NCBI GenBank assembly: GCA_963849005.1
Contig: CAWKGC010000021.1
Span: forward strand, 62,001-126,000
From: CAWKGC01 sp963849005
GTDB taxonomy: Bacteria; Pseudomonadota; Gammaproteobacteria; Burkholderiales; Usitatibacteraceae
Length of the DNA: 64,000 nucleotides
Direction: 5' to 3'
Part shown: positions 35,025 to 43,438 of the stretch, one piece after another
Position numbering within the stretch: position 1 is the stretch's first letter
Layout of the letters: each line of letters opens with the position of its first letter
The notes under the pieces: generated by a model
What the model was told of the DNA's origin: nothing
Seen by the model: the letters and a program-made list of their open reading frames with translations, nothing else
The model's database searches: none
Made by a program: the position numbers and the translations under genes

Positions 35025-36020
35025 ATGACTTCGACCTTCCCGCGCGGCCTTGCAAGGCGCGCCCTGTCCCTCCTTGCAGCGGCATTGATGTTCGCCGCGG
35101 GCACCGCGATGGCCCAGCAGTACCCGACCAGGACCATCAAGCTGATCGTGCCGTACCCGCCGGGGGGGGCCACGGACGTCATCGGCCGCGTGATCGCGCA
35201 GCGGCTCTCGACCGCGCTGGGCCAGCAGGTGATCGTCGACAACCGCGGCGGGGCCGGCGGCAACATCGGCGCGGAGGCCGTGGCGAAGGAAAAGCCCGAT
35301 GGCTACACGCTGCTCATGGGCGCGCTCACCTCGCATTCGATCATGGCGACGCTGGAGAAGGACACGATCCGCTACGACCTGAGCAAGGACCTGGTTCCCG
35401 TGGCGGTCGTGGGACTGGTGCCGCTGGTCTGGGTGGTCACGCCGACGCTGCCGGTGAAAACGCTGCAGGAACTGGTCGACTACGCGAAGGCCAATCCCGG
35501 CAAGCTTACTTATGCATCCTCCGGCGCCGGCGCGCCGCAGCGCATGTGCGCCGAGCTCTTCAGGCTCAAGATCGGCGCCGACATGATCCACGTCCCGTAC
35601 AAGGGAAGCGGCCCGGCGATGACCGACCTCGTCGGCGGGCAGGTGCTGACGATGTGCGAAACCGTCCCGGCCTCGCTGCAGCTCATCAAGGGGGGCAAGC
35701 TGCGCGCGCTTGCAGTCACCACGCCGCAACGCATCTCGCAGTTGCCGGACGTGCCGACAGCCGCCGAAGCCGGCATGCCGGGCATCGAGGTGAGTTCCCT
35801 TTTCGGCGTGATGGCGCCCGCGGGAACGCCGCCGGCGATCATCGCCAGGCTGAACGCCGAGCTGCAGAAGATACTCGCCACTCCCGAAGCCCAGGAGCAG
35901 ATGCTGCAGCAGGGTGCCTACGCGGTGCAGATGACGCCCGAGCAGTCCGCCGTGCGCTTGCGCCAGGAGATCGACCAGTGGGCCAGGGTGATACGCGAGG
36001 CGAAGATCAAGGCCGAATGA
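35025..36020 (+). CDS. Bug-family tripartite tricarboxylate transporter receptor
   Basis: 331 residues, intact. Signal peptide (LSLLAAALMFAAGTAMA, then QQYPTRTI), then IKLIVPYPPGGATDVIGRVIA, IVDNRGGAGGNIGAEAVAKE, PDGYTLLMG, LTYASSGAGAPQRMCAELF, MIHVPYKGSGPAMTDLVGGQV and LPDVPTAAEAGMPGIEV: the standard Bug order. It should bind an organic acid in the periplasm; substrate unknown. Start 35025 follows TGGAGAAACC. It is the third gene of the DapA-RraA-Bug unit. Confidence 0.95.
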   Translation: MTSTFPRGLARRALSLLAAALMFAAGTAMAQQYPTRTIKLIVPYPPGGATDVIGRVIAQRLSTALGQQVIVDNRGGAGGNIGAEAVAKEKPDGYTLLMGALTSHSIMATLEKDTIRYDLSKDLVPVAVVGLVPLVWVVTPTLPVKTLQELVDYAKANPGKLTYASSGAGAPQRMCAELFRLKIGADMIHVPYKGSGPAMTDLVGGQVLTMCETVPASLQLIKGGKLRALAVTTPQRISQLPDVPTAAEAGMPGIEVSSLFGVMAPAGTPPAIIARLNAELQKILATPEAQEQMLQQGAYAVQMTPEQSAVRLRQEIDQWARVIREAKIKAE

Positions 36021-36035
36021 GGCCCGCGTGAATCG

Positions 36036-36470
36036 CTAGGACGGGGCGCGTGGAGCGGCCAGGCGCGCAGCCTCGTCCGCATCAGGCAACTGCGGCCGGT
36101 CGCGCTCCTGGTTCACGAGGCAGAGGAACCCGAGCGGCTGGTCGGCGGCGGCGCGAAACTGGTGCCACGCCATCGGCGGCACTCGGACCAGGTCCTTCTC
36201 GCCGATTTCGTGCACTTGATCGCCGATGAGGCAACTGCCCCGGCCGCGGATGACCATGACGTTGTGCACGTGCTCGTGGCGCTCGAGCGTGGTGTGGCCG
36301 CCGGCGGCGACTTCGAAATAGCGCAGTTGCGCCTTCATCGCCGTGTCGTCGAAGAGCACCTGCCGCGTCACGTCCCTGAAGGGCGCGCTGCCTTCCTGCT
36401 TGTAGGCGAGCACGTCCACGCCTTGCCAGTGGAACGCGCCGTCGTGCCTGCGCACCGGCCCGTCGGTCAT
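36036..36470 (-). CDS. Cupin-domain protein
   Basis: 144 residues, one cupin beta-barrel. Motif 1: GGHTTLERHEHVHNVMVIRGRG (seen as HTTLERHEHVHNVM, with the His-x-His metal pair and Glu), motif 2: VRVPPMAWHQFRAAADQPLGF with the conserved His. Four metal-binding residues appear present, so a metal-dependent isomerase, epimerase or regulator is possible. Its ATG overlaps the stop of the RuBisCO-like gene (ATGA), so the two are translationally coupled. No specific reaction is recognised. Confidence 0.88.
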   Translation of the reverse strand: MTDGPVRRHDGAFHWQGVDVLAYKQEGSAPFRDVTRQVLFDDTAMKAQLRYFEVAAGGHTTLERHEHVHNVMVIRGRGSCLIGDQVHEIGEKDLVRVPPMAWHQFRAAADQPLGFLCLVNQERDRPQLPDADEAARLAAPRAPS

Positions 36471-37555
36471 TCCGCCACCTTGTCGACGAACTCGCGGCTG
36501 CGCTCGAGCAGCTTGTCGCCGGCGGAGAGCAGCCCGCCGCCGATCAGCAGCATCGTGTCGTTGCCGTAGTCGGCGAGCATTTCCTCGACGCGGCTCACGG
36601 CCATGCCGCCCGCCGGCACCGGCATCGCGGGCTTCACGCCCTTCCAGGGTGCGCGCGCGGCGTCGCTGATCGCGAGGCACGTGCGGTGGCTGTAGCTGAA
36701 GCGGCCGCCGTGGTTCGGGAAGATCGTCGCATCCGCGCCGAACAGCCGGAACAGCTTGCCGAAGAGCAGCGCGGGCGCGATGCGCGCGGCGCCGCCGAAG
36801 CCGGGATGGGCGAGGATCGGCACGCCGAGTTCGGCCCGCAGCAGTTCGACGAACACCGGCAGCCCGGACACCATCGGCAGGACGAGCGCGGCGCCGACGC
36901 CGACCCGCCTGGCGATCTTGATCTGCTCGGCGAGCTGCTTCGGCCCGCCGGAGAATGTCGGCGCGTAAAGCGTGTTGCCGCCGGTCTCCTCGTTGGCGCG
37001 GGCGATGGCCTTCTGCACCGCCGGAACGCGCTTGGCGAACGGCGCGTACGCCTGGTCGGCGATGCCGTGGTCGTCCTTGATCACGTCCACGCCCGCGAGC
37101 GCAAATGTATGCGCCAGCGCGGCAAGCTGCTCGACGGAGGAGCCCTGCGGCTTCAACGCCGCGCAGGTCAGCGCCCGGCTCGCGACGCCGGCGGCCTTGC
37201 GGATCCCGGCGATGCCGAACGCGGGCCCGGGAAAATGGCCCGCGTAGGCGTCGGGGAAGGCGATGTCGATGAGCTCGTTCTCCGGCTGCAGGGAGCAGTT
37301 GCCGAACACCATGCTCATCAGCTGCCCGGTCTCGTAGCCGGTGGTGGCCGCGGCGAGTTTCACCACGACGTCGAAGTGCCCTTCGCCGGCGGGCGCGATC
37401 GACTCGACCCTGGCGAGGATGTTGTCGAGCACGTTGCGGTCGTGGATCGCGGACACCGGCATCTCGACCGATTGCTCGGTGGCGAGCGCCTCGGCGCGCG
37501 CCTCGATGGATTCGGGCGATGCGGCGATGCGGTAGGTGGCGTGCAACCAGGACAT
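36467..37555 (-). CDS. RuBisCO-like protein (form IV)
   Basis: 362 residues. It begins MSWLHATYRIAASPESIEAR and aligns with the RuBisCO large-subunit fold. Active-site map: ALKPQGSS (K135 matching K175; K177 is Gln), GVDVIKDDHGIADQ (K160 matches carbamylated K201, D162 matches D203, and H163 replaces E204), PILAHPGFGG (H250), PVPAGGM (315-317) and LLIGGGLLSAGD (338-345). The E204 and K177 changes exclude CO2 fixation. The family includes MtnW-like enolases and OiaX/OiaC-type apionate enzymes; none can be chosen here. Start overlaps the ABC permease stop (TGATG), and it is coupled to the cupin. Confidence 0.92.
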   Translation of the reverse strand: MSWLHATYRIAASPESIEARAEALATEQSVEMPVSAIHDRNVLDNILARVESIAPAGEGHFDVVVKLAAATTGYETGQLMSMVFGNCSLQPENELIDIAFPDAYAGHFPGPAFGIAGIRKAAGVASRALTCAALKPQGSSVEQLAALAHTFALAGVDVIKDDHGIADQAYAPFAKRVPAVQKAIARANEETGGNTLYAPTFSGGPKQLAEQIKIARRVGVGAALVLPMVSGLPVFVELLRAELGVPILAHPGFGGAARIAPALLFGKLFRLFGADATIFPNHGGRFSYSHRTCLAISDAARAPWKGVKPAMPVPAGGMAVSRVEEMLADYGNDTMLLIGGGLLSAGDKLLERSREFVDKVAE

Positions 37556-38721
37556 CAGGCAGCCCTCAGGGAATCGACGATCTCCAGCCGGGCCGCCTGC
37601 AAGCTGGGCAGGAAGCCGCCGACCAGCCCCATGATGACCGAGAACGCGAGGCAATTGAAGACGATCATCGGCGTGAGGTGGAAACCGAAGGCGAGCTGGC
37701 TGAAGGACTGGAAGTTCATCGTCGAGATCGTGAAGGCCTGCAGGGTGGAGGCGAAGGCGACGCCGACCATCCCGCCAACCAGCGACAGCAGGATCGCTTC
37801 CATCATGAAGGCGGCGAGGATGCTTGTGCGCCGGAAGCCGAGCGCGCGCAGGGTGCCGATCTCGGCGGTGCGGTTGGCGACCGCGGCATACATCGTGATC
37901 ATCGCGCCGATGGTCGCGCCGATCGAGAAGATCACCGAGAGCGCAAGGCCGAGGATGCTGATGAAGGTCGACAGCGCGCGCGACTGCTCCTCGTAGAAGA
38001 GCGGCTCCTGCTTCACGTCGAGGGCCAGGCGCTGGTCGGCGCCGATCGCGGCCTTGAGGCTCTCGAACTCCGAGGGGTCGGTGAGGCGCACCACCATGGA
38101 GGAGTAATTCACGCGGCGGAAGGCCTGCATGGTCTGCTCGACGTCGCCCCAGACCTCGGAATCGAAGCCCGACTTGCCGCCGTCGAAGATGCCGACGATG
38201 GTCCAGTCGCGCCCGGCGAAGCGCAGGCGCTCGCCGATGCCGGTGCCCTCGAAGCTGTCGGCCACACCCTTGCCGACGACCAGCTCGGAGGACCCTTCGC
38301 GGAACCACCGCCCCGCGGCGAGCTTCGCCTGCGGGCGGATCTGCAGCCCGGCCTGCGGCATGCCGCGCACGATCAGGTTGGCGGGCTTGTCGCTGCCCTT
38401 CTTCGGCACGGCGATCAGCACCATGGTCTCCTTCGAGACGACCGGCATGCCGTCGCTGCCGCGGGCCACCTGCGGCAGGGTCTCGATGAGCGAGGCCTGG
38501 TCGCGGTACACGGCGCTCTGGATCTCGGTCTGCGCCGACTGCCGGAGCAGGATCGCATTGTCGAAGGTGCCGGTCGATACCAGCGTCTTCTTCAGCCCTG
38601 CATCGAGCATCAGCACCGCGGCGAAGACGAACACCACCAGCCCCATGCCGCCGGCGGTGAGGAAGGTGGTCAGCTTCCTCGTCCAGAGGTTGCGGAAAAT
38701 GTAGGAAAACGGGATTTTCAA
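37555..38721 (-). CDS. ABC transporter permease, FtsX/MacB type (second of two)
   Basis: 388 residues from a TTG start at 38721, nine bases past the upstream permease stop. N-terminal YIFRNLWTRKLTTFLTAGGMG starts the first membrane helix, then a large periplasmic MacB-PCD domain (ETMVLIAVPKKG, ELVVGKGVADSFEG, WTIVGIFDGGKSGFDSEVWG), then three C-terminal helices with FSIGATIGAMITMYAAVANRTAEIGTLRALGF in pieces and SLQAARLEIVDSLRAA. This topology (1+3 helices) is that of FtsX-superfamily permeases, which do not form a channel but transmit ATPase movement to the periplasm. Confidence 0.9.
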   Translation of the reverse strand: MKIPFSYIFRNLWTRKLTTFLTAGGMGLVVFVFAAVLMLDAGLKKTLVSTGTFDNAILLRQSAQTEIQSAVYRDQASLIETLPQVARGSDGMPVVSKETMVLIAVPKKGSDKPANLIVRGMPQAGLQIRPQAKLAAGRWFREGSSELVVGKGVADSFEGTGIGERLRFAGRDWTIVGIFDGGKSGFDSEVWGDVEQTMQAFRRVNYSSMVVRLTDPSEFESLKAAIGADQRLALDVKQEPLFYEEQSRALSTFISILGLALSVIFSIGATIGAMITMYAAVANRTAEIGTLRALGFRRTSILAAFMMEAILLSLVGGMVGVAFASTLQAFTISTMNFQSFSQLAFGFHLTPMIVFNCLAFSVIMGLVGGFLPSLQAARLEIVDSLRAA

Positions 38722-38729
38722 GGGCGCGC

Positions 38730-39895
38730 TCAGCCGATGTGCCGCAAGCCGTCGACGATCTTCACCCGCGAGGCGCGGTAGCCGGGGGCGAGCGCCGCAA
38801 GCACGCCGACGGCGAGCGCGCAGGCGAACTGCAGCGCCACGGTCCCGGGCGCGACATTGAACACCGGGAACATGCTGCCGAGCGCCTGCTTGAAGGCGCT
38901 CGCGACCGGGAAGGTGATGAAGCATGCCCAGCCCGCCGCCGATCAGGGTGAGGGCGAGCGACTCGAAGAAGATCAGCCGCGCGACATAGCCGGGGCCGAA
39001 GCCCAGCGCCTTCAGGGTGGCGTATTCGGCGATGCGCTCGCGCGCGGTCATCGCCATCGTGTTGGCCACCACCGCGAGGATGATCAGGATCACCACGTAG
39101 GAGACGATGCGGATCGCGACGACGATCGCCTCGCTTTGCGCGACGAAGCCGAGCTGGAAGGCCTTCTCGGTCTCGGTGAGCGTCTCGGAGAGCGAGTTCC
39201 GGAATTCATTGTCGATCGCCTGGCTGACTTCGGCGGCGCGGCTGCCGTCGGCGATCTGCACGACGAAGATCCCCACCTGGTCGGCGCGGCGCGGCGCCGT
39301 CTTCTTCATCTGCTCGTTCAAATAGTCGTAGTGGAAATACACCTGCCGCGTGACGGTGGTGTTGTCCTTCGGCTCGAAGATGCCGCGCACCACGAAGTCC
39401 CAGGTGCCGCGGATAAATCGTGCCCTTGATCGGCAGGCGGTCGCCGATCTTGAAGCCGTGCTGGTCGGCGATGAGGCGCCCGACCATGATGCCCTGCCGG
39501 TCGGCCTTCCACGCGGCCAGCTGCGCCGGGTCGACCTTGAACTCGGGGTAGAGGTCGAAGAAGTTGTCGTGGTCGACCGCGAACTGGGGAAAGAAGTTGG
39601 TCGTCGACTGGTCCTTGTAGATGCCGCCGAACCAGTTGGACGTCGTCACCGCGGTCACGCCGTCCACCGCGCGGATGCGTTCCTTGTAGTAGCCGGGCAT
39701 CGAGAACACCAGCGAAATCGCGTTGCGCGTCATCAGCCGGTTGGCGCTCGCCATGTCCGCGCCCGCATACCAGGCGCGCACTACCGTCTGCATCAGGCCG
39801 AACGCGACGATCGCGACGATCAGCCCGGTGATGGTGAGCATCGCCCGCAGCTTGTGCCGGAAGATGTTCCTGACGGTGAGCTTCAGGTAGAACAT
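38730..39895 (-). CDS. ABC transporter permease, FtsX/MacB type (first of two), two frameshifts
   Basis: Start ATG 39895: FYLKLTVRNIFRHKLRAMLT, a typical FtsX-permease beginning, then a periplasmic domain (MPGYYKERIRAVDGVTAVTT, WFGGIYKDQSTTNFFPQF), and after a break near 39415 FVVRGIFEPKDNTTV and IVVAIRIVSYVVILIILAVVAN cut here, with MTARERIAEYATLKALGFGP. After a second break near 38930 it ends ALAPGYRASRVKIVDGLRHIG at 38730. About 388 residues when joined, the same as its partner. The start codon directly abuts the GGGGTCAG repeat and no Shine-Dalgarno sequence is visible. Confidence 0.87.
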
Positions 39896-40000
39896 TGGGG
39901 TCAGAGACGAATCTCGAAATGGAAAATAATGGGGTCAGAGTACATTTCCGGCACGAATCGCTATGCGATTCGGCCGGAAATGTACTCTGACCCCATTATT
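39896..40000. repeat. GGGGTCAG-type palindromic repeat, copy 3, inside the ABC transporter operon
   Basis: Perfect 27-base arms at 39925-39951 and 39974-40000 enclose an inner hairpin, CGAATCGC (39954-39961) and GCGATTCG (39965-39972) around TAT. Compared with copies 1 and 2 (GGATCGC/GCGATCC), the inner stem has changed on both sides to GAATCGC/GCGATTC, keeping pairing. A lone half-site GGGGTCAGAG (39897-39906) precedes it. The right arm encodes the last residues and stop of the ABC ATPase; the left end abuts the permease start codon. Confidence 0.93.
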
Positions 40001-40708
40001 CGGTTTCTCGCCACCAGCTCGCCTTTTTCGAGGTGGGTGACGTGCCGCGCGCTTTCCACCGCGTGCCAGTCGTGCGTGACCATGATGATGGTCTTGCCCA
40101 TCTCGCTGTTGAGTTGCCTCAAGAGCCCGAGGATTTCCTCCGCGCTCTTGCGGTCGAGGTCGCCGGTGGGCTCGTCGGCGACGATGATGGTGGGGTCGCT
40201 GATGAAGGCGCGCGCGATCGCCACCCGCTGCTGCTGGCCGCCGGAAAGCTCGTTCGGGTAGTGCTCCATGCGGTCCGACAGCCCGACAAGGCCCAGCGCG
40301 GTCTCGACGCGCTCTTTCCTGTCGCGGCGCGAAAGCGACGTGAGCTGCAGCGGCAGTTCCACGTTCTCGAACGCGGTGAGCACCGGCATCAGGTTGTAGA
40401 ACTGGAAGATGAAGCCGACGTGCCCGGCGCGCCAGTCGGCAAGGTCGGCCTCGGCCAGCTGCGTGATGTCCTCGCCGTCGACCAGCAGCGTGCCGGCTGT
40501 CGGGCTTGTCGATCCCGGCGATCAGGTTCAGCAGGGTGGACTTCCCCGAGCCCGACGGCCCCATCAGCGCGATGAAGTCGCCGCGCGGGATGTCGAGCGT
40601 GATGTCCATCAGCACGGGCACCACCTGGTCGCCCCGGTGATAGGACTTCGAAAGGTGCGCGATCTCGACGATCGGCCGCGCCACGGTCTCGGGAACGGCC
40701 GCGGTCAT
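39961..40708 (-). CDS. ABC transporter ATP-binding protein (MacB/LolD type), one frameshift
   Basis: About 248 residues. Walker A FIALMGPSGSGKSTLLNLIAG, Q-loop region VGFIFQFYNLMPVLTAFENV, signature LSGGQQQRVAIARAF, Walker B TIIVADEPTGDLDRKS and the H-loop TIIMVTHDWHAVESA are all present. The frame breaks near 40500, after IDKPDS. The last dozen residues (IMGSEYISGRIA) and the stop codon are encoded by the right arm and core of repeat copy 3, so the natural C-terminus has been replaced or extended. ATG 40708 overlaps the adaptor stop (ATGA). It should energise the two FtsX-type permeases. Confidence 0.92.
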
Positions 40709-41925
40709 TTCTTGGTGATGGCGACGGTGGCGCCGTCCTTCAGCTTGTCCGGCGGCGACAGAACGACCTTGTCGCCCGCCTTCACGCCGTCGACCTCGAC
40801 CAGGTCGCCGAGTTTGCGCGCCGCCTTCTGCGGCACCTCCTTCGCCACGTTCTTCGCGTCGATCGCGTAGAGCACCGACTGGTCGCCACGCCTGGCTATC
40901 GCATCGGCACGCACCGCAAGCACCGCCTTGCGCTCGTCGGCGTTCGGCGCGCGCTGCAGGAAGGCGACCTTCGCGCTCATGTCGGGCAGTACGCGCGGGT
41001 CGCGCTCCTTGAAGGACACCTTGACCAGCACGGTGGCCTTGGCGCGGTCCACGGTGGGAACGATGCGCGAGACCTCGCCCAGCAGCCGCACTTCGGGGAA
41101 GGCGTCGAGCTGGATCTCGGTGGGCATGCCGACCTTGATCTTGCCGATGCTCGCCTCCGAGACGTCGGCCTCGACTTCGAGCGTGTCCATGTCGGCCATC
41201 GACACCACCGCGCCCTTGGAGTCCACGGCGGAGGAGAACGGCGTGATGATGTCGCCGACGTTGGCGTTCTTGGTGAGCACCACGCCGTCGAAGGGCGCGC
41301 GGATCAGCGTCTGCTCCACCGACACGCCGGCCGAGCGCACGTTGGCATCGGCCACGCCGATCGAGGCGTTGAGGCTCGAGATGCTCGCCCTGGCCTTGTC
41401 GTAGCGCGCCTTCGCGGTGTCGAGCGCGGCCTCGGCGATGAACTTCTTGTCGTAGAGTTCCTGCGCGCGTTTCAGAGAAGACTCCGCATCGCGAAGCTCG
41501 GCCTCGCCCTGCTCGAGGTTGGCGCGGGCGACGCGCGCGTTGGCCATCGCCGAATCCTTCGACGCGCCGACGTCGAGCGCTTCCAGCCGCGCGATCACCT
41601 CGCCCGCCTTGACGCGCGAGCCTTCCTGCACGCCCAGCCATTCGAGCCGCCCGGTCGCCTTGGTCGAGATCGCCGCCTTCCTCTGCGCGCTCACCCGCCC
41701 CGTGGCGTTCAGCACGGTGAAGCCCTGCGCGGGGAAGGCGGTGGTGACGGTGGCGGTTTCGATTGCCAGCGGAGCGCTTGCCGCATTCCAGAGGAAGCCG
41801 GCGAGGACGAAGACCACGACCAGGGCGATCACGCCCCACTTGCGCCAGCGCTTCGGGCGGGAGGCCTTCGAGAAGGACTTTTCGTCGCGGGAGATATGCA
41901 GCTTGGAGAGATCGGTTGCGGACAC
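40705..41925 (-). CDS. Efflux periplasmic adaptor subunit (MacA/HlyD type)
   Basis: About 406 residues from a GTG at 41925. Cytoplasmic start, one membrane anchor (WGVIALVVVFVLAGFLWNAA), then the adaptor pattern: barrel-sandwich half STKATGRLEWLGVQEGSRVKAGEVIARLEALD in pieces, a long alpha-helical hairpin (DSAMANARVARANLEQGEAE and following), the second half ERTLIRAPFDGVV-like TLIRAPFDGVVLTKNANVGD, and C-terminal beta domains. With the ABC ATPase and permeases it forms a MacAB-like tripartite pump. The start is the least certain part; the Shine-Dalgarno sequence is weak. Confidence 0.88.
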   Translation of the reverse strand: MSATDLSKLHISRDEKSFSKASRPKRWRKWGVIALVVVFVLAGFLWNAASAPLAIETATVTTAFPAQGFTVLNATGRVSAQRKAAISTKATGRLEWLGVQEGSRVKAGEVIARLEALDVGASKDSAMANARVARANLEQGEAELRDAESSLKRAQELYDKKFIAEAALDTAKARYDKARASISSLNASIGVADANVRSAGVSVEQTLIRAPFDGVVLTKNANVGDIITPFSSAVDSKGAVVSMADMDTLEVEADVSEASIGKIKVGMPTEIQLDAFPEVRLLGEVSRIVPTVDRAKATVLVKVSFKERDPRVLPDMSAKVAFLQRAPNADERKAVLAVRADAIARRGDQSVLYAIDAKNVAKEVPQKAARKLGDLVEVDGVKAGDKVVLSPPDKLKDGATVAITKK

Positions 41926-41998
41926 GTCTGGCGACCGGAGGGAAAGTGAGGCGCGATTATACCGCGCTGCAGCATGGCCCCCGGGCTGCCGCAACAGC

Positions 41999-43438
41999 TC
42001 AGGGCCGGACGAGTTCCGCCGCGCTCCAGCCGCCGCCCAGCGCCTTGACGAGGTTCACGCTTGCGGCGAGCTCGCGCGAACGCAGGCTCAGCGCCGCGCG
42101 CTCCTCGGAGAAGGCCTGCGCCTGCACGATCACCACCGCGAGGTAGCTCACGGTGCCGGCCTTGTACTGGTTGAGCGTCAGCGCCAGCGACTCGCGCGCC
42201 GCCTTGAGCGCCTGTTGCTGGACCACCTGTTGCTGCTCGAGCACGCGCAGCGCGACGAGGTTGTCCTCGACCTCGACGAAGGCCCCGAGCACGGTCTGCC
42301 GGTAGGCCGCGACGCTCGCGTCGTAGTTCGCGATCGCCTGGTCGCTCACCGAGCGGCGCGCGCCGCCGTCGAAGAGCGTGAGCGCAAGCAGCGGCCCCAC
42401 CGACCAGAAGCGCGTCGGCGAGGTGAAGAGGTCCGTGTAGTCGGCGGCCCGCGTGCCGCCCGTGCCGGAAATCGAGAACGACGGGTAGTAGGCCGACTCG
42501 GCCACGCCGATCTTCGCGTTGGCGGAGGCCACCTGGCGCTCGGCGGCGGCGATGTCCGGCCGGCGCTCCAGGAGTTCGGAAGGGATGCCCACGGGCACCG
42601 CGGGCGCGGCGGGCTGCACTTGCCCGGGCGGCATGGCGAAGTCGGCGGGCGCCTTGCCCAGCAGGAGCGCGATGGCATGCTCGAGCTGCGCGCGCTGGAT
42701 GGCGACATCGAGCTGCTGTGCCTGGGCGCTGCGCAATTGCGCCTCGGCCTGGACCACCTCGGCGCGCGCGGCCACGCCGGCGTTGTAGCGGTTGGTGGTC
42801 AATTGCAGCGACTTCGCGTAGGCCTCGACGGTCTCGTCGTAGAGCTTCTGCTGCGCGCCGGTGATGCGGTAGTCGAAGTAGTTGCGCGCGAGCTGTGCCT
42901 GGGCGGAAAGCGTGGCGGCGGCAAGCTCGGCCGCGCTCGCCTGCGCCTGCGCGCCGCTCGATTCGACGCTGCGGCGCACGCGGCCCCAGAGGTCGATCTC
43001 CCACGATATCGAGGCGGCAACACTGTTGGAATCGGTCGCGCCGACCACGACGGCGCCGCCGCCATCGACCACGTTTCCCGAGCCGGCGGGCGACTGGCTG
43101 CGCGTGCGCGAGGCGTTGGCGCCGACCGTCGGGAAGTACGCCGAGCGCGTGCCCTCCACCAATGCCAGCGCCTGGCGCAATTGCGCTTCGGCAATGGCGA
43201 CGTTCTGGTTCGATATGGCGACCTGCGCCAGCAGGCCGTCGAGCACCGGGTCGCCGTAGATGTCCCACCACTTGCCGCGCGGCTCGGTGTCGCGCGGCGT
43301 GGCCGGCTTCCAGTCCTTCGCTTCCTTGTAGGCGGGAGGCGTGGGCATCTCCGGGCGCACGTAGTCGGGGCCGACGGTGCACGCGGCGAGCGCGAGGAGC
43401 GCGGAGCGCAGGCAACAGCGAAGGACGATGGCGTTCAC
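41999..43438 (-). CDS. Efflux outer-membrane lipoprotein (NodT/OprM family)
   Basis: About 479 residues from a GTG at 43438, whose GTGA overlaps the RND pump stop. Signal and lipobox: LLALAACTVGPDYVRPEMP, so acylation at the Cys. Two OEP domains follow: PVLDGLLAQVAISNQNVAIAEAQLRQA cut here, GTRSAYFPTVGANASRTRSQ, SISWEIDLWGRVRRSVES; then ERRPDIAAAERQVASANAKIGVAESAYYPSFSISG in pieces, VGPLLALTLFDGGARRS and YKAGTVSYLAVV. It should form the trimeric outer-membrane duct for the RND and possibly also the ABC-type pump of this operon. Confidence 0.94.
   Translation of the reverse strand: MNAIVLRCCLRSALLALAACTVGPDYVRPEMPTPPAYKEAKDWKPATPRDTEPRGKWWDIYGDPVLDGLLAQVAISNQNVAIAEAQLRQALALVEGTRSAYFPTVGANASRTRSQSPAGSGNVVDGGGAVVVGATDSNSVAASISWEIDLWGRVRRSVESSGAQAQASAAELAAATLSAQAQLARNYFDYRITGAQQKLYDETVEAYAKSLQLTTNRYNAGVAARAEVVQAEAQLRSAQAQQLDVAIQRAQLEHAIALLLGKAPADFAMPPGQVQPAAPAVPVGIPSELLERRPDIAAAERQVASANAKIGVAESAYYPSFSISGTGGTRAADYTDLFTSPTRFWSVGPLLALTLFDGGARRSVSDQAIANYDASVAAYRQTVLGAFVEVEDNLVALRVLEQQQVVQQQALKAARESLALTLNQYKAGTVSYLAVVIVQAQAFSEERAALSLRSRELAASVNLVKALGGGWSAAELVRP

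Noticed and set aside
36467..37555. Genuine CO2-fixing RuBisCO
   Set aside because: E204 and K177 equivalents are replaced, the length is short (362), and no small subunit, phosphoribulokinase or carboxysome gene is near.
36467..38308. A frame apparently fusing an ABC permease with the RuBisCO-like protein
   Set aside because: The upstream part is an out-of-frame reading of the permease. The permease stop and RLP start overlap at TGATG (37553-37557).
39926..40261. Small proteins containing MGSEYISG as a conserved peptide
   Set aside because: This peptide is the translation of the repeat arm (GGGGTCAGAGTACATTTC in one frame) and appears in several copies and directions; it is a repeat artefact.
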